Assembly: GCA_022376465.1 (NCBI GenBank)
Contig: JACDTU010000009.1
Location: 62,001 to 126,000 of the forward strand
From: Cubamyces lactineus
Lineage: Eukaryota > Basidiomycota > Agaricomycetes > Polyporales > Polyporaceae
Length of the DNA: 64,000 nt
Reading direction: 5' to 3'
Part shown: positions 1-14,000 of the stretch, one piece after another
How positions within the stretch are numbered: the first letter of the stretch is position 1
Layout: each line of letters begins with the position of its first letter
The notes under the pieces: generated by a model
What the model was told of the DNA's origin: nothing
The model's database searches: none
What the model saw: the letters and a program-made list of their open reading frames with translations, nothing else
Made by a program: the position numbers and the translations under genes

Positions 1-519
1 GTGAATAGAGGAGGTGAACGAAAGCGGGTTCGCTGATGAACGGAGGTCGTTCTGGAAAGCCATCGGTATTGATTCGCGCCTGCTTCCACAAGCTCTCGTT
101 CATCTTCCGGTTAAGGAAGAACTCGCGAAACTTCTTGCACGTCCGTGAGAGATTGAGGAGGTCCTTCAGTTGAAGATAGCTATATATCTGAGGGAATGGA
201 CGGCCATCAGCATCGAACACCGACACATCAGGCTGATGGTGTTTACTTCGAGTTGAATCTCAAGAGCGATTTCGGGGAGTGTATTGAGGTGTCCCTTGCG
301 TGGTTTTCCTACCGTGCGCGAGGTGCTGCCCTTCTGAGGGCGACTTGCTGTGGGTAGCTGAGAGTGACTTGCTGCGGGTGGCCGGTCAGCTTGGGAAGCT
401 ACAGCTGGCACGAGGGCTGCTTTGGCCATTGCCCGGGTAGTACGCCGAGGCGGCGTCGAAACCGAGTCAGGGGCACTACTGGTAGTATGTTCCACTCTCT
501 GCTTCTTGCGAGGAGGCAT
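1..519 (-). CDS. F-box protein, 5' part (runs off the left edge)
   Basis: Partial gene. The chosen ATG at 519 starts MPPRKKQRVEH, a basic Ser/Pro/Thr-rich leader like that of the next gene (MPPNKKARPS). Exon 1 ends near 246 after LPEIALEIQLE, and an intron (gtaaac...ctcag, about 188-246) joins it to IYSYLQLKDLLNLSRTCKKF. Together these read as an F-box: Leu-Pro start, hydrophobic helix, then L-x-x-L-S-R-T-C-K. It continues as FFLNRKMNESLWKQAR and an EPAFVHLLYS segment at the edge, parallel to EPAYAHLLCS in the paralogue at 819-2228. F-box proteins usually bring substrates to SCF ubiquitin ligases through Skp1; the substrate here is unknown. The C-terminal part lies outside the window. The 299 bases between this gene and the next hold no supported feature. 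Confidence 0.75.
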
Positions 520-818
520 GGTTGGGGTTGGAGACAAGAATGGTGGCTGGAAGACAGTGGCCACGTTAAGGTCTTTGCCAAAGTTAAGCGCAGGGCGCCA
601 CCCGTGGCCAAGCGCGTCGCGCTGTGTGATGTGTCAGTCACTGCGCGTGCATGCGTGACCCACGCGTAACGTGACGAAGAGCAGCGGCCTTCGGGCACGC
701 AGTATCCCCACTCATCTACGGCTATGCTCGCTATTGAGCTACAATGTATATTGATGGCTCATCATGTACTTCACTCGCTAAGGAACGCTATAGTCACATG
801 AAGATATCGTCCGTTTGG

Positions 819-2228
819 TTACTCAGCGCAATCCTGAAGCTCTCCAGCTTCCACTTCCTCGACAGTATCATCGTCAACGTCGATTCCCTCACTGAATAGT
901 CTCTCAATATCACGCCACACCTTCTCGAACCCTGCGTGTGGCCAGTCAGCCTTGCATTGAGGGCGACGAACGAGGCAAACATACCTTTGTCGGTGAGCGG
1001 CGACGCTTGGCGTACACTTGCAATACTTTGTAGTTGTGCCAGACGGTCTGGGCACCGTTTAATCCTCTGTAGCTGGGTTTCTCGGCCGGCCGCTATCAAT
1101 CGTCCGCATATTCTGCAGGATAGCAGGTGCATAGCATTGAGCGACCGTACATTGAGAAGCCATGTGTGATGACGTACTGGTCAAACCTTTCGGCCCTGAG
1201 AGCTTCCAGTTCCTCCGCACGAAGTCGCTTTTGCTCCTCGCACCAGTCCTCCAGGGCGCTCGCAATCTGTGGTTCCCGCGTGGTTAGCGCACGGCCCTGC
1301 TAGCGTCTGAGACCACTCACCATTTCCATCTCCGCTACCCTGGCTTTCTGAGCTTCATACACCACACTTCTCGCCTCAAGCGTTTCTTCTGCGGCTCTCC
1401 AGTCCCGCAGGAACTGCTCCAGCTGGGGGACATGCACAAGGGCACGTTCGGACCACGAGTCACTGCCGTTACGTGAGACGGAGGCAGGGAAGGAGTGATC
1501 TGACGACTACCTACCTGGAGGGTTCGACAACATTCAAGACTTCTTCTTCGTCACCTTCAATCTCGGTGAAGAAGTCTTCCTCATCGAGACTAATTGTGCA
1601 GAGACGCACACTTCTGATGCTTTTGGTGAGTCGCTGGCAGCACTCAGGTTCACGCCGGTCCGTTACCTTTTCGTCATACATTTGTTACAGTAGCGCTTGT
1701 ACCACGGGAAGAGGATCTTGTATACGGGACCCTTGCCGCAACTCTGAGGCACAGTGACATTATCGTATACAGGTTCCTCGATATAAGTTAAACTTTAGAG
1801 GACTTACATGACAATGGTTTGAACACAAGAGGTGCGCGTACGCGGGCTCGCTGAGGAAATGCGGTAGAGCAGGTAATCCTTCAAGCCTTTCGCGAGCGCT
1901 CCTCCATATGGCCTTGGACTGATGGCGGTTGAGCAGGAAATCCCGCAGGGCCTTGTTCGTTCGCACTAGGTTGCATAGGTCGCGTAGTTCAAGGTGGTTG
2001 AATATCTATATGGCGCAGTGAGTATCACTCGTATTTTAGGGAATATCCTTCGCGTCATACCTCAAGTACTATATCCAATGGCAGATCCAGGATGCTGGCT
2101 AAACCGGACCTGCCACGACCCCGGCTCGTGACGCGGGACGTCTCTGGCCTCGCTTCACCGACGGCCATAGTCGCCTTCGACTTAGCAGACTTTCGAGTGC
2201 TAGGCCTGGCCTTCTTGTTAGGAGGCAT
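819..2228 (-). CDS. F-box protein with a Cys-pair segment and coiled-coil-like tail
   Basis: Multi-exon gene, start ATG at 2228 (MPPNKKARPSTRK), stop at 819. A basic Ser/Thr/Arg leader precedes the F-box LASILDLPLDIVLE, continued after an intron (gtatga...atatag) by IFNHLELRDLCNLVRTNKAL. Later exons give RSARERLEGLPALPHFLSEP, then SCGKGPVYKILFPWYKRY followed by CNKC, a possible zinc-binding Cys set. An acidic exon (FFTEIEGDEEEV) follows, then a long charged helix (QLEQFLRDWRAAEETLEARS, then EDWCEEQKRLRAEELEALRA) that looks coiled-coil. The last exon ends DDTVEEVEAGELQDCAE. It is a tandem paralogue of the gene at the left edge, same strand and order of parts. The SCF-adaptor role comes from the F-box family; target unknown. 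Exon joins after 1520 are my reading of GT-AG signals and frame. The 330 bases upstream hold no recognised feature. Confidence 0.75.
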
Positions 2229-2558
2229 CTTGAGTGGCAAGCGCACGATAGAGGGCAGAAGATAAGAAACAAGAAGCACAATAGGCCGGAGGGAAGAATG
2301 TGACAACACCGTGACGGCGCCTAATTACCCTGTGGCTAACCTGATGGGCCCGGGTCGGCCAGGGTAGAGATCCGAAGGGACATTGCAAGTAGATTGAATA
2401 GTAAATCGAGGTACATACTGCTGGGTCGCACGAGGATGGGACCAGGTGAGCAAAATTCGCAAATATCAAATGGTCAAGGCACACTTACTGCTAGAAACCG
2501 TACAACAAGGCTCATGAACCAGTAACACAGGGGCGGCGGCAACTTGACATTGGAGCGT

Positions 2559-3731
<1,173 letters not shown>

Positions 3732-4020
3732 ATCCCAGAAAACAGAGGTCAGAATTTGGAGTGTTGCGGGCAGAGAGTAGGTGAACGGTTGAGAAGAGGA
3801 TCAACCCGTTAAGAATCCAGATACCCGCGGTGTTCTCGAGCTGGGGTTGATTTGACGCGCGTGCACTGGCGTCTATGTTTTGCACGCTCGTACAATACAC
3901 ACCAGCTGCAGCCTACACCGGAACCTACAGAATCGCTGGGGTGGGCACAAGACTGGGCGAAATCCCGCTCGGTTACTAGGTTATCGATTATCAGTTGACT
4001 ATGCCAGCAAGAATGGTACT

Positions 4021-5917
4021 CTATGTTTGACAATCCTGAATCGCCTCCCCCACTCGCAACACCATTTCGTCGAAGCCCCATTGACCAACAACACTTATAC
4101 CGATTGGCCATCCATCCGAGCCTTTCCCCGCAGGAACGCTAAGCGCAGGAAGACCTGCTAGAGATGCTGGAACTGTAAGCACGTCCTGTACATATGCATC
4201 TAATGACGCAGATCCCGGAGTGGCTCCATCGATGCTGCCAGGAAGCGGTGGAGCCGTCTGAATCGCAGAGGGATGCAAGACCACATCCACACTATCCTCT
4301 TGTTCAGAAGAGTCCCCGAGTCTATCGAGCGCGCTTGAAGTCCCAAATACACGGCTGAAATCTGTCTTGATGAGGTTCCTTACTCGCTGGGCTTGTAGGA
4401 AGTAGTTCTCGAAAGCGCTACAGGAACGCCAGCCCTTTAGTTCGTGAGAATGAAGCACATATGATGCGGACGCACTCTGCAGAAAGGGCGTAGGTACCAA
4501 GAAGTATACGTCGCTTGACCTCAGGACCGAATCCGCGAGATCGTGAATGAGCGTATACGTTGGCGGTTTTCGTGAGGTTTGCTCCAGGTGGAGGCTCAAC
4601 GCGAACGCCTGGAAGACATCAATACGAGTTAATGTTGCAAGTCGTGCCGCACATACCATACTCAATGCCATCATATCGCGCTAGGTTGCTGCTAGCCTCA
4701 GCGCTCGAGATGACATAATATGCGCTGAGAGCGTAGGGTGTTGAGGGTAAAGACACTGGAACGATCGTTGCACCTCTGGCACGGAGTTGATCTAGTATTT
4801 GGCGTGCCGTATTAGTCACACTTGATTGCAATTCTGTTGGAAAATACTCCTGAAGAATCCGCGATATCAGTCAATGTGGGTACAGGACTCAAAATCATTC
4901 ACGAGTACCTGAGGTACGCCGATCTTCAACCCTGTGAGTTTACTGCTACCTATCTCCTGAAGACGGCGTGTACATGCCTCCGCTGCTTTAAATCTGACAT
5001 GCAGCGGTGCAGCCGTGGGGTCCTTTGTGTCAAATGTCGCAATGACATCTACCACTGGTCAATTCCCGTGCTTACTTCACATACATGCCACTCACCATGG
5101 ACGCGCCTGACGGTAGAGACGTCTTTTCCGAGCACACCGACACAGTCAAGGCTGTCTGCGAATGAAACGACACCCCAGCTATTCATCGAGGTGAATGTGG
5201 GCGGTGGTGACGAAGAAATCAGGTACACCATACCGGCTCACAATGCCATATGAAGGCTTCAATCCAACCACGCCGCAATACGAGGCAGGTAACCGCACGG
5301 AGCCGCCTGTATCGGTCCCAAGTGCACTGTCCTTGACGAAACTTTAGTGGACAGGCTGTGATTATGGCATGCGGACATACGCATCGCAGAGTCCGGCCGC
5401 TACGGCTGCAGCGCTACCTCCTGAACTACCGCCTGCAGACCTACGCTCTATTGGGCGATTGCCATCCAGAGAAGGCTCGAGTCCGAAGGGGTTCACAACA
5501 GGACCATGTATCGAGTGAACGTTGAGGGAGCTGTAGCTCTGTGAGCCGACACTTACGGATGGGATCTCCGCGAATTGCGCACCCCATGCCAAACTCGTCG
5601 CAATTGGCTTTCCCCACTATGGTTGCACCGCTCCCAGAAATAAGGGACACCACAGTAGCATCGAACGGAGAGGAAAAGTTCTGGAGCATATGCGAGGAAC
5701 ATGTTGTCGGAAGCAGTTTGGTGCAAATGTTATCTTTGATAGCGATAGTCACGCCAGATAGAGGGCCAGCGGAGGACGAGGCATACGGCCCGTCAGGCCC
5801 AGAAGAGAAGACTATAGCATTGGTTGGAGAGTGAGCAGCCTGGAATGATAGAGACCGCCTTGATATGCGAGCAAGGGTAGATCGTCTACAGCATTGTGGA
5901 CCGGTGCGCAAGAGCAT
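4021..5917 (-). CDS. Glutamyl-tRNA(Gln) amidotransferase subunit A, mitochondrial (amidase family)
   Basis: Releases ammonia from glutamine so that Glu-tRNA(Gln) becomes Gln-tRNA(Gln) in mitochondria, as part of a GatFAB/GatCAB-type complex. The amidase-signature residues are visible: the Lys of [11 protein letters not shown], the Gly/Ser loop [19 protein letters not shown], and [20 protein letters not shown] with the cis-Ser and nucleophilic Ser. Downstream are [32 protein letters not shown] and a C-terminal [20 protein letters not shown] / [20 protein letters not shown]. The N-terminus ([20 protein letters not shown]) is Arg-rich without acidic residues, as expected for mitochondrial import. 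At least six short introns. General amidases share the fold, but the [11 protein letters not shown] / [10 protein letters not shown] tail is typical of GatA. It diverges from the WD40 gene with about 175 bases between the starts. Confidence 0.92.
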
Positions 5918-6092
5918 GTTCCGAACACAGTGGTCCGGAACGGAGGGCCTGCCGTACGGCGTTGAAGATGGTTATTTGGGTCTGTTGTTCAAGAGCCTCG
6001 GATCCTAACACGAGCAAGCAACGACCATTTCCTGTTTCGGAAAAATTTGTGGCGGGCGCGCCCTCTCTGAAGGCTTCGTTCTCCTCTCGCTC
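5918..6092. promoter_or_regulatory. Divergent promoter region, GatA / Mak11
   Basis: Only about 175 bases separate the GatA ATG (minus strand) from the Mak11 ATG (plus strand), so both promoters must lie here or within the 5' ends. I see no TATA box, which fits housekeeping genes. Confidence 0.6.
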
Positions 6093-7739
6093 ATGTCTCC
6101 ACTCACATCTTCTACGAAAGGGCCCAGGCCCCTCAGACCAAGTTTGAAAAAGGCGAGGCTCAGTAACGATACCCCGAAAGCTACCACAAAAAGACCTCGC
6201 CTAGACCCTAACACAATCAAGAGCACTTCCGTCAAGGCCAAAGGAAAGGAACGCGCAGCTCTCGCGGAAACCACGCTCAAGACCAAGAAGAAGGCTTCTA
6301 CAGCAACCTCTGACCCGAGCTCCTCTACGTCCCTACCCACCGCCTTTAAGGTGATCACGGGTTCCTACGAAAAGCTTCTCTACGGTCTCGAGGGTTCAGT
6401 CTCTACCGAGGGCTCTGAATATCGCTTCAACTTGAAGCCTATATTCATATTTCCTGCACATGTATCCTGTATAAAGGCCGTGGCAGCCTCCCCTCAAGGC
6501 GGCAAGTGGTTAGCTACGGGAAGCGCGGACGAAATTGTCAAAGTGTGGGATCTGCGAAGGAGGAAGGAGATTGGTGGTCTGATGCACCATGAAGGTGAGT
6601 GTGCCGATGCAATCCCATGTATCCATGTTTGAGCCGACTTTGATTCACAGGTTCAATCACACATCTCGAATTCCCCTCACGATCATTCCTCCTGTCGGCC
6701 TCGGAGGACGGTACACTTGCTCTTTTCAGAGCGAGAGACTGGGCTGTCCTTCGTACATTGAAGGGACACAAGGGTCGCGTCAACTCCGTAGCTGTGCATC
6801 GTTCCTGCAAAGTTGCTCTTAGCGTAGGCAAGGATAGGACACTGCGTATGTGGGATCTTATGCGAGGGAAGGGTTCCGCGAGCACAAAGATTGGGAAAGG
6901 TGCGTCGTCCTCACAAAAAAAAAACAATATACCATGTCGCTTACATTGCTCTCTAGAGGGCGAGCTTGTTCGCTGGTCCACGGATGGCTCGTTTTTTGCC
7001 GTACAAGCACAGAATACCATTGACATCTATTCCACTGTAAGTCTACGACCACTCCTCATACATCGCAGTCCGTTAATAATTGTCCAAAGGAAATGGAGTT
7101 ACTTCATAGTATCACGCACCCATCACGACTACATGACATCAAGTTCTGCAAACGCGCTGATGGCGACGGCGAACTGCTGTTCGCTGGAGGAGAAGATAAG
7201 AAACTGTCGGTATACGACGTCCCTCGAGATCACGCCAAAGTTCCAACTATCATCGCGGAGATGGTCGGCCACAGCAATCGGTGGGTCTTGACCGTTCACT
7301 ACCGACACTTTGACTGCAACTCACGACCTCACGACTCCACAGTGTGAAGGCAGTGGACTGGATGCGGATAGCTCTTCCTGGAGGTGCTACTCGGCAATCC
7401 ACTACACTGGTTTGCACTATCTCTTCCGATGGCAAGGTCCGCCTATTCGACCTCGCCGCGCTACCAGCATCATCGGAGACGAAGGTCGAGCTGCAGCCGG
7501 TCGCAGAGTATGACACCAAGGGTACTCGACTGACGTGCTTGGCTCTTGCTGATGGAAACTCGGGCGCTGGTTCGACGGTTAACGGCAAGCGGAAACGCGA
7601 CGATGATGAGGGCGACGATGAGGGCGAAGATGAGGACGATGATGACAGCGGTGAAGAAAACGAGGCCGAGTGGGACGTCGACGGTGCTGCTGAAGACGGT
7701 GCCAGCGATGATGACGAGGGCAGCGATGAAGACGAGTAG
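6093..7739 (+). CDS. MAK11: WD40 ribosome-biogenesis protein, Mak11/PAK1IP1 family
   Basis: Multi-exon gene, ATG at 6093. A Lys/Ser/Thr-rich basic leader (to about residue 80) precedes FKVITGSYEKLLYGLEG and WD repeats: FPAHVSCIKAVAASPQGGKW / LATGSADEIVKVWDLRRRKE; then, in other exons, LKGHKGRVNSVAVHRSCKVA / LSVGKDRTLRMWDLMRGKGS, ELVRWSTDGSFFAVQAQNTI, GELLFAGGEDKKLSVYDVPR and, near 7390-7460, TISSDGKVRLFDLAALP. The G-S-Y-E-K-x-L-x-G opening and the KGHKGRVNS / DRTLRMWDL core are typical of Mak11/PAK1IP1, which act in early 60S subunit assembly in the nucleolus. The last 60 residues are a nearly pure Asp/Glu tail (GDDEGEDEDDDDSGEENEAE), common in nucleolar proteins. An A-run (6917-6925) lies in the third intron. 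Convergent with GPATCH1; stops are about 55 bases apart. Confidence 0.85.
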
Positions 7740-7793
7740 GTGTATATAGCTACAACATGTGATACATTACAATGTGGTGGTATGTTAGGAGTC

Positions 7794-10700
7794 CTACATG
7801 AAGTCGATCGCACGTTTCCGGCCCCTCGGTGGTACGGCCTCGCTCCCGGGAGGCACGTCGTTGGGGACATTCTCTGAGGCTTCGCCGGGAACGGCAGGCG
7901 GCAACGGCAAAGTCTTGACGACGTCTGGCGCAGGCTTCTCTACCCACATGCTATCGTCCTCCTCTTCCTCATGTCGTTCCTTCCGCCTCTTCTTCTTCCG
8001 TTCCTTGTCCTTCTCCGGTTTCGCCGCCGAGGGACCAAAGCTGGGTATACTCCCGTCATCCTCAACGTCGAAAGACATCAGCGACGCCTTCGCTTTTTTC
8101 TTGTCCTTGCTCTTCTTGTCTTTCTTCTCCGAAGTTTTGTCTTTCCGTGAGTCGCGTTCTGACCGGGGCACGAAAGTCGGCTTGAAGGTAGCAAGGTCGA
8201 CCTTCTCCAAGGGCGCATTCGGCGCGGGTGGTGGTGGGGGAGGTGGCGTCGGCTCGGACTTCACTACAGGTTTTGTAGTCCCGAAAAAGTCGAGTGGTGC
8301 AGGCGATGTCTCCTCTTTCACAGGTTCTGCCTCATCATCGCTCTCCTCGTCATCACTGGCGAAGATCGCCTTGAAGACGTCCATAGAGGGTCGCTCGTAC
8401 GTGAGGATGTCCTGGCCCTGCGTCTCGTCCTCGCCCAACCCGACATTTGCCAGATTCCGTGGACCACCGCTTCGTCCCTCCGTGCTCGAGCTTGCTGATG
8501 CGGTAATCATCGCTGGCGCGGTGCCCGATGCGACGCCTGTCCCACCATCCGCAGTGTCACTTGCTGCCAGCTGCGCGTCCTTCTTTGCAGCAGTCGTCGC
8601 GAACTCGAAGCCCGACGACGCTTCGCCTGCGGGGCCTGTCATGTCTACCTCCGGGTCCTTGACTCCGAACCTCTTGCACAGGAGCCGGGCGGGCTGCCAG
8701 GGCTGCACCTCGCGCGTGAGGGGCCCGTACATGCCCAGCCGCACCGCGCCCATCTTGGGATCTTCCTCCTTCTTCTCTTCCACAGGCTCGCCTTGGGAGT
8801 CATCTCCCTCGTCGGTAGACTGGGGCTGGTGCAGGCCTTCGATGATCTTCGGTCCTGTCTCGACGACCACGGCGCTGCGGAACCTTCCGGCCATTGCACC
8901 CGACAAAGGCTTGAAGACGGTGGCGGACTTGGCATAGTCCTCGAGCTCCTTGTTGAATGCCTCCGTGCTCTGTCCTGGAAGAGGCCCGAACCCCACATTA
9001 TCGATAGGTTCGCCGGCCGCATTGTTTGCTTGGACGGTGAGGAATGCAGTATAGCGAGACTGCTTCAATGGGTCGGCGGCGAACGGCTGGAAGCCTTGCA
9101 GGGCCGCTTTCGCCACCGAAGGGTGAAGGCGGGGAATGTGGAGGCCACCTGGCGGCGGTGGCGGCGGTGGACCGGGGGACGGTGGGCGTGCGCCTTCCTC
9201 GGGCACAGGCTGCGACCGGGCGTTCCGTATCCTCTCTAAGCGTTCCCGGTCCTTTTGTGAGATATACTCAAAGACCGATCGCGCTTTCGCTGGCAATGGA
9301 GTTTCGCCCAGCATTGACCCACGCTGCACGACCAGAGCGTCAACACATCGATACACTCGCAGTCGTTGAATTGAGGCAAACATACTTGGTCGGCAGACAA
9401 CTGACTGCTCTTCCACACTGCATGCGGCATCGGCACCTGGTGTCCGGCCTTCAGTTTGTCTTCGCCCGCTGGAACATTCTCCTTATTCCGTTCCTGTTCC
9501 CAGACGCGCCGCGGATTTGGTCTCCAATCTGGAGGAACTTCCGGGAGAGGAAACCTAACACACGTCAATGACATCGCAAATCATAGAACATTTACGGCAT
9601 AAACATACCATCTATCCTCAGCCACAGGCTTTTCCGATAATACGAAGCCCTTCAATACAGGAGTGCCATCTCTGAACGTCTGCGTAATCCCATGAGGGGC
9701 TCTCTTGTCATCATGGATCAGACGATGTTGTCTTCCATGAACTCTGCTCGGTAGAACACTCACAGATTGCGAAGTCGCGGCCTGTCGTCGCGATGAAGAA
9801 CCCATATGAATATGATGTTCGTCATCCCCCAATGTGTCGTCAAAGGCAACGCGAGAGCGACCTGCAGCGGCGCTACTGTCATATATGTCGATGTCGTCCT
9901 CGTCGGCGTCGTTCAGAGCACCCAGACCAAAGCCAGCTGAGAGAACGTCAGGACACTATACCATCAGAGTAGTATGTGATAACATACCTGCGATTTGAGG
10001 GCCACCAGTTGCACTTCCGCTTCCGCCACCCCCGCGACCTAGGCTTTCATTGAGCCCCAGACCAGGCGTGTAACCCAGCCCATGGAAGTTGTCCTTCCGG
10101 GGAGCTAGGATGACGGGGGTATCCCGTCTTGGGTACATATGCTTCTTCGCCTCTTCAATATCGTCTTCATCTCCCTCTACCTCCTTCGAAGGGTCGAGGA
10201 AACCCGCGTCTTGTCGCTTGCGCTGGGCGTACGTGAGGCGCGGGCCAATTCCGTGACCAGGACGCCAGTCCATCTTCTTCAGGATTTGCGCACCGACCGA
10301 GTCCTTCGGGGCTGGGGCTAGGGAAGCGGCGAGTGCAGCCGTGATGGGGCTGTAGGCAACGACGAACAGTTGAGCCCTTGGTATTACATACATCATCAAC
10401 GATGTAATGGACGTACTCCTGTTCCTCCGTCTCTGCCTGCTGCCTGCGCTTCTCAGCGGCCGTTCCTCCGAAGTCCATCTCTTCATGTTCGTCGACCAGT
10501 TTCCGGCTCTCCCGCAGCTCCGCAAAATCCTCCTCGTCCATGAAGTCTTCGGGCCGCGCGACCTTCTTCTTGGCGCGGTCACTCCTCGATGATACGAAAG
10601 TGGAGGGTGTCCATCCTGGCCCAAAATCAAACACTGCTCAAGGAGTATCCAGGAGTTGGGATCCTCACCTTCCGCCGAACCGACCGTGTTGAAGTAACCC

Positions 10701-11030
10701 GCGGAGAACCCACCAGTAAATGCACCATGTAGCCTACGGCGACCCTTCTCGTCTCTGACCTAGCATAGTGTAAGAATATTCAGCATCTGCGTAGCCTATC
10801 CTGAAACGCGGCCAGTACGTACCTCTTGCTTCCATAACGGCACGAACTCTCCGGTGTCCTTGGATTTCTCGAGCGGTGGCAGTGGGGTTCCGATCTGACA
10901 GAACGCTAGTAAGCCAAGCGCAGCATGTCATGCCGTGCACTGGACATACCAGACAGAATGATTCATTGGCCTTGGAACTATGAGTGTCTACTCCGAGATC
11001 ATTCAGCTTCCGCTTGAGCCGGCTTGTCAT
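7794..11030 (-). CDS. G-patch domain splicing factor, GPATCH1 family
   Basis: Nuclear protein of the GPATCH1/TOUGH family, linked to spliceosomes; G-patch domains activate DEAH helicases. ATG at 11030 ([20 protein letters not shown]). The N-terminal family domain is clear: [20 protein letters not shown] followed by [20 protein letters not shown], then [20 protein letters not shown]. The G-patch follows around 10180-10290: [21 protein letters not shown] third block near 10040-10110 has [15 protein letters not shown]. The large last exon (7794 to about 9340) has [20 protein letters not shown], then long low-complexity Ser/Pro/Lys/acid tracts and a Lys-rich stretch ([16 protein letters not shown]), ending RKRAIDFM. 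The long plus-strand frames opposite this exon are by-products of its composition. Spliced length about 950 residues, about the human length. Confidence 0.9.
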
Positions 11031-14000
11031 CGGGGCTATGGATCAGCAGACGAGAGCAGCAGCGCCAGCAGCAGTCCAAGCCAAGAGCAGCGTAGATATG
11101 TTATCAAGCTAGATGGTCGTGTGGCTTAGTGCACAGGATGAAGCCAAGCCGTGAGGGCTACGGTGGCGGTCAAGTTCAGCAGCTGCACGTCGGTGAAGCG
11201 CATGGGCGTCTAATCAGTGCGTCAGATATCGCCCGCCCAAAAAGGAATTCGGCAATCAATGATCTTCGCCGGCAGGTGCGAGCTCAGCGCTCAGAGCTGA
11301 GGGGAACTTGTTCTCAACGTCCGTGCGGTGCGGTAGGGTTATCCAAGTACTGCTCTGTTCACCACAAGAAACCGCTCTTCGAACTCAACCGCATCGCATC
11401 GCGCTACTGCCGAGTCTTATTACCACCTGATCATGCAGAATCTCACGGCTTTACAGCTGCTAAGCTTGACTTCGTCACACCTGTACCCGTGAGCTTGGCA
11501 GATGAAGAACCACTTGCCTGGACCACCCCACACCGCATCCGCATACATCTGGCTGTCTCGTCACAATGGGCTGAACGCCGTGTGAGAGGGATTCGACGGC
11601 TTCGGCGGGCACAGTCAACGCAGGAGGCGACAAATGTCCTACGAAGCTACTCAGGGTTCGCATCCGAGCCTTGACTCCCGTGATGACATTGACTGCGATC
11701 TAGGATCCCTCTCCTGGGCCTGCACTTCACCACAAATTGCTCCGGCACTACCATACCAGCGGCCATCCCGGGCTCGCAGAGTAGTCGTGATGCGGCCTCC
11801 ACGGGCCCAGTCACATTATGGTACAAGACGCTGGAAGTACGCAGCAGGGACACGCGCCCTCACATGCTTCATGTACAGAGCCGCGCCTTAGGCATACCAC
11901 TTGTGGGTACGTCTACCCGCAAGAGCGCTGGAGACCCTGCGTACACCATGTGGGTCGGTCGCACGCACCTCAACCGTCTCCGAAGAAGTGTCCGCATATA
12001 CTGTTTCAGTTGGGTCGGTATACATCAGGCGCTCCGAGGCCCGGCCGCTTTGCTTGGGTGACGCCGGTAGGTCCTCTGCTTGGCTAAGAACCCATAATTT
12101 ACTGATGTTCGTGGATTCACCGTACGAAAATATATTGTAGTTTGGAAGCCAGCTGCGTACGGTTGCCTATGACCACCTATTTAATCTATCCACCCCCTCT
12201 GCGGAGTAACAGGAACGTTAGATACCCGCTGTATTGCCGGTCTCATACCTCAACGCTCCGAACCTCTCGCGAATTGTGAGGCTTACCGGCATGATGTCAA
12301 TCAAAATGCTGGGCTGCGATGCGTCCGCTGCGTCCTGTCACGATCAAGTTTTGTTTCCCATGGTGCTTCGATTGACGGGTCGGGACGCTTCTCAGGAACG
12401 CTGCCACTTATCATCCTCCATCTTCTCAGGCCGCCGCAAAATCATGCTGCACCGTCAAAATCTGGCAGGATCAAGTGAAGGGAGAGATGGGGACCGTTAT
12501 CTGGGTCGAGCCCCGCTCCTACCGTTTGGAGCGCCAAAATCGACGAGGGCTTATCGCGGCCCAGGGGTTGCTTGTCGCCGGAACTAAATTCAAGCCCTTT
12601 CGCTCAAAGTCGCTCTGGAATCGCTCTGCGCTCCGTCTAGAGACCCTAGAGCATTCGTCGGGATGCCCTCGACCTCCTTCGCTACCGAACACTCTCAACT
12701 TTCCGGCCGCGGGCACTCTGCTGATCGGTCGTGTGCCAGTGTGCCACCCTGTCTGGTCTGGTCTGGTCTCCGAGCTCGAGGATACTAGATACGCCGACCG
12801 AATTCCGCTTCGCGCTATCGTAAATGGACACCGCCTCCGTCTCTTCTTGGTTCAAGAGGGTTCCTGGATCTTCTCGACCGGGAAGATCTCGTCCCTTCGT
12901 TGTTGTCGATTCCTTACCTCTACCTGCGCGATGTCACCCACAGAGCTTTTCCCCGGGGTCGGTACATTCTCTTAACGGCGGCTCAAGCAAATTCATGCCG
13001 AAGAATCACTACAGGAGACGAACCAGAAGGTATGACGAGCAATGTCGAAGAGCGGCTTGTTTGATAAACCAAGAGGATGGCCAGCGATCTTCAAATAAAT
13101 TGCTTCTCATAGCGCGAAGCTCCAACATCGTGTCTACTCGATCTTCGCGTGATGCGTATGAATGATCGACATCCTAGACCCAAGCCCCTGATTGTCGCAA
13201 TTCGTGTGTTGTGTATTCTTCTGCGGATTCACGTTGTCAAGTTACGAAGCCCGCATATAGAACGTGATAGCGGACCGCTCCTCGGTGGGCGTACCGCTGA
13301 ACACTGTCCTATTGAATCCATCTTGCAGCTCCACGAGGTCCTTGTGCTAGTGAATCATATGTAGGAGGACGCTAGCGCCGCCGCGCTCAACGCTTTGGTC
13401 ATGCCGGTGCGAAAAAGTGTATGGGCGTCAAAACCTGGGCGTCTCAACCTTACGAGAGAATTCCCGACGATGAGCTGCAAATTTTCGCACTAGGAGTCGG
13501 ACAACCGACGTAGTAGAGCAGCAGCGTATGGACGAGTGGTCTTGTGTCCACAGCGGCGCTCGCCCGCTGGAGTTGTGGAGTTCCTGAGGCGCGTGAGTGG
13601 TGACAGTGGTCGCACGACTGTCAGAGCTAGATCGGAGGCAGATCTGATGGGTGGTGGGATCGGGGAAGAGATCGCGGGAGAGAGTGCCTGGTTGTCGGTT
13701 CTCGTCAACCCCCACTGACGCTCCAGCAATTTTGCTCCTGCTCCGATCTGCTGTAAAATCTTTTTTCCCCGCCTCCATTCCGTGCTCCTCCCACCCCGCA
13801 TTCTGCTGCCCTGTCGCGCTTCTGCTGCCCTCTCGTTGCGCAGAAATATACCTTGTTAAGAGTACACACGATGAGCGACACGACAGCAGGCACCATGTGT
13901 GTTGAGGGCGGGGTGTAGTGATGAATGTTTACAAGTTGCTAAGAGGTTAGCACCATCAATCACGCGTTATCGGTGGCGTTCCACAAGCTCCCTCTCCTTA

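Noticed and set aside
7798..8937. 379-codon plus-strand frame with Ser/Phe-rich composition
   Set aside because: It lies wholly antisense to the last GPATCH1 exon; its content is the complement of that gene's Lys/Glu/Pro codons. No domain, no own exon chain.
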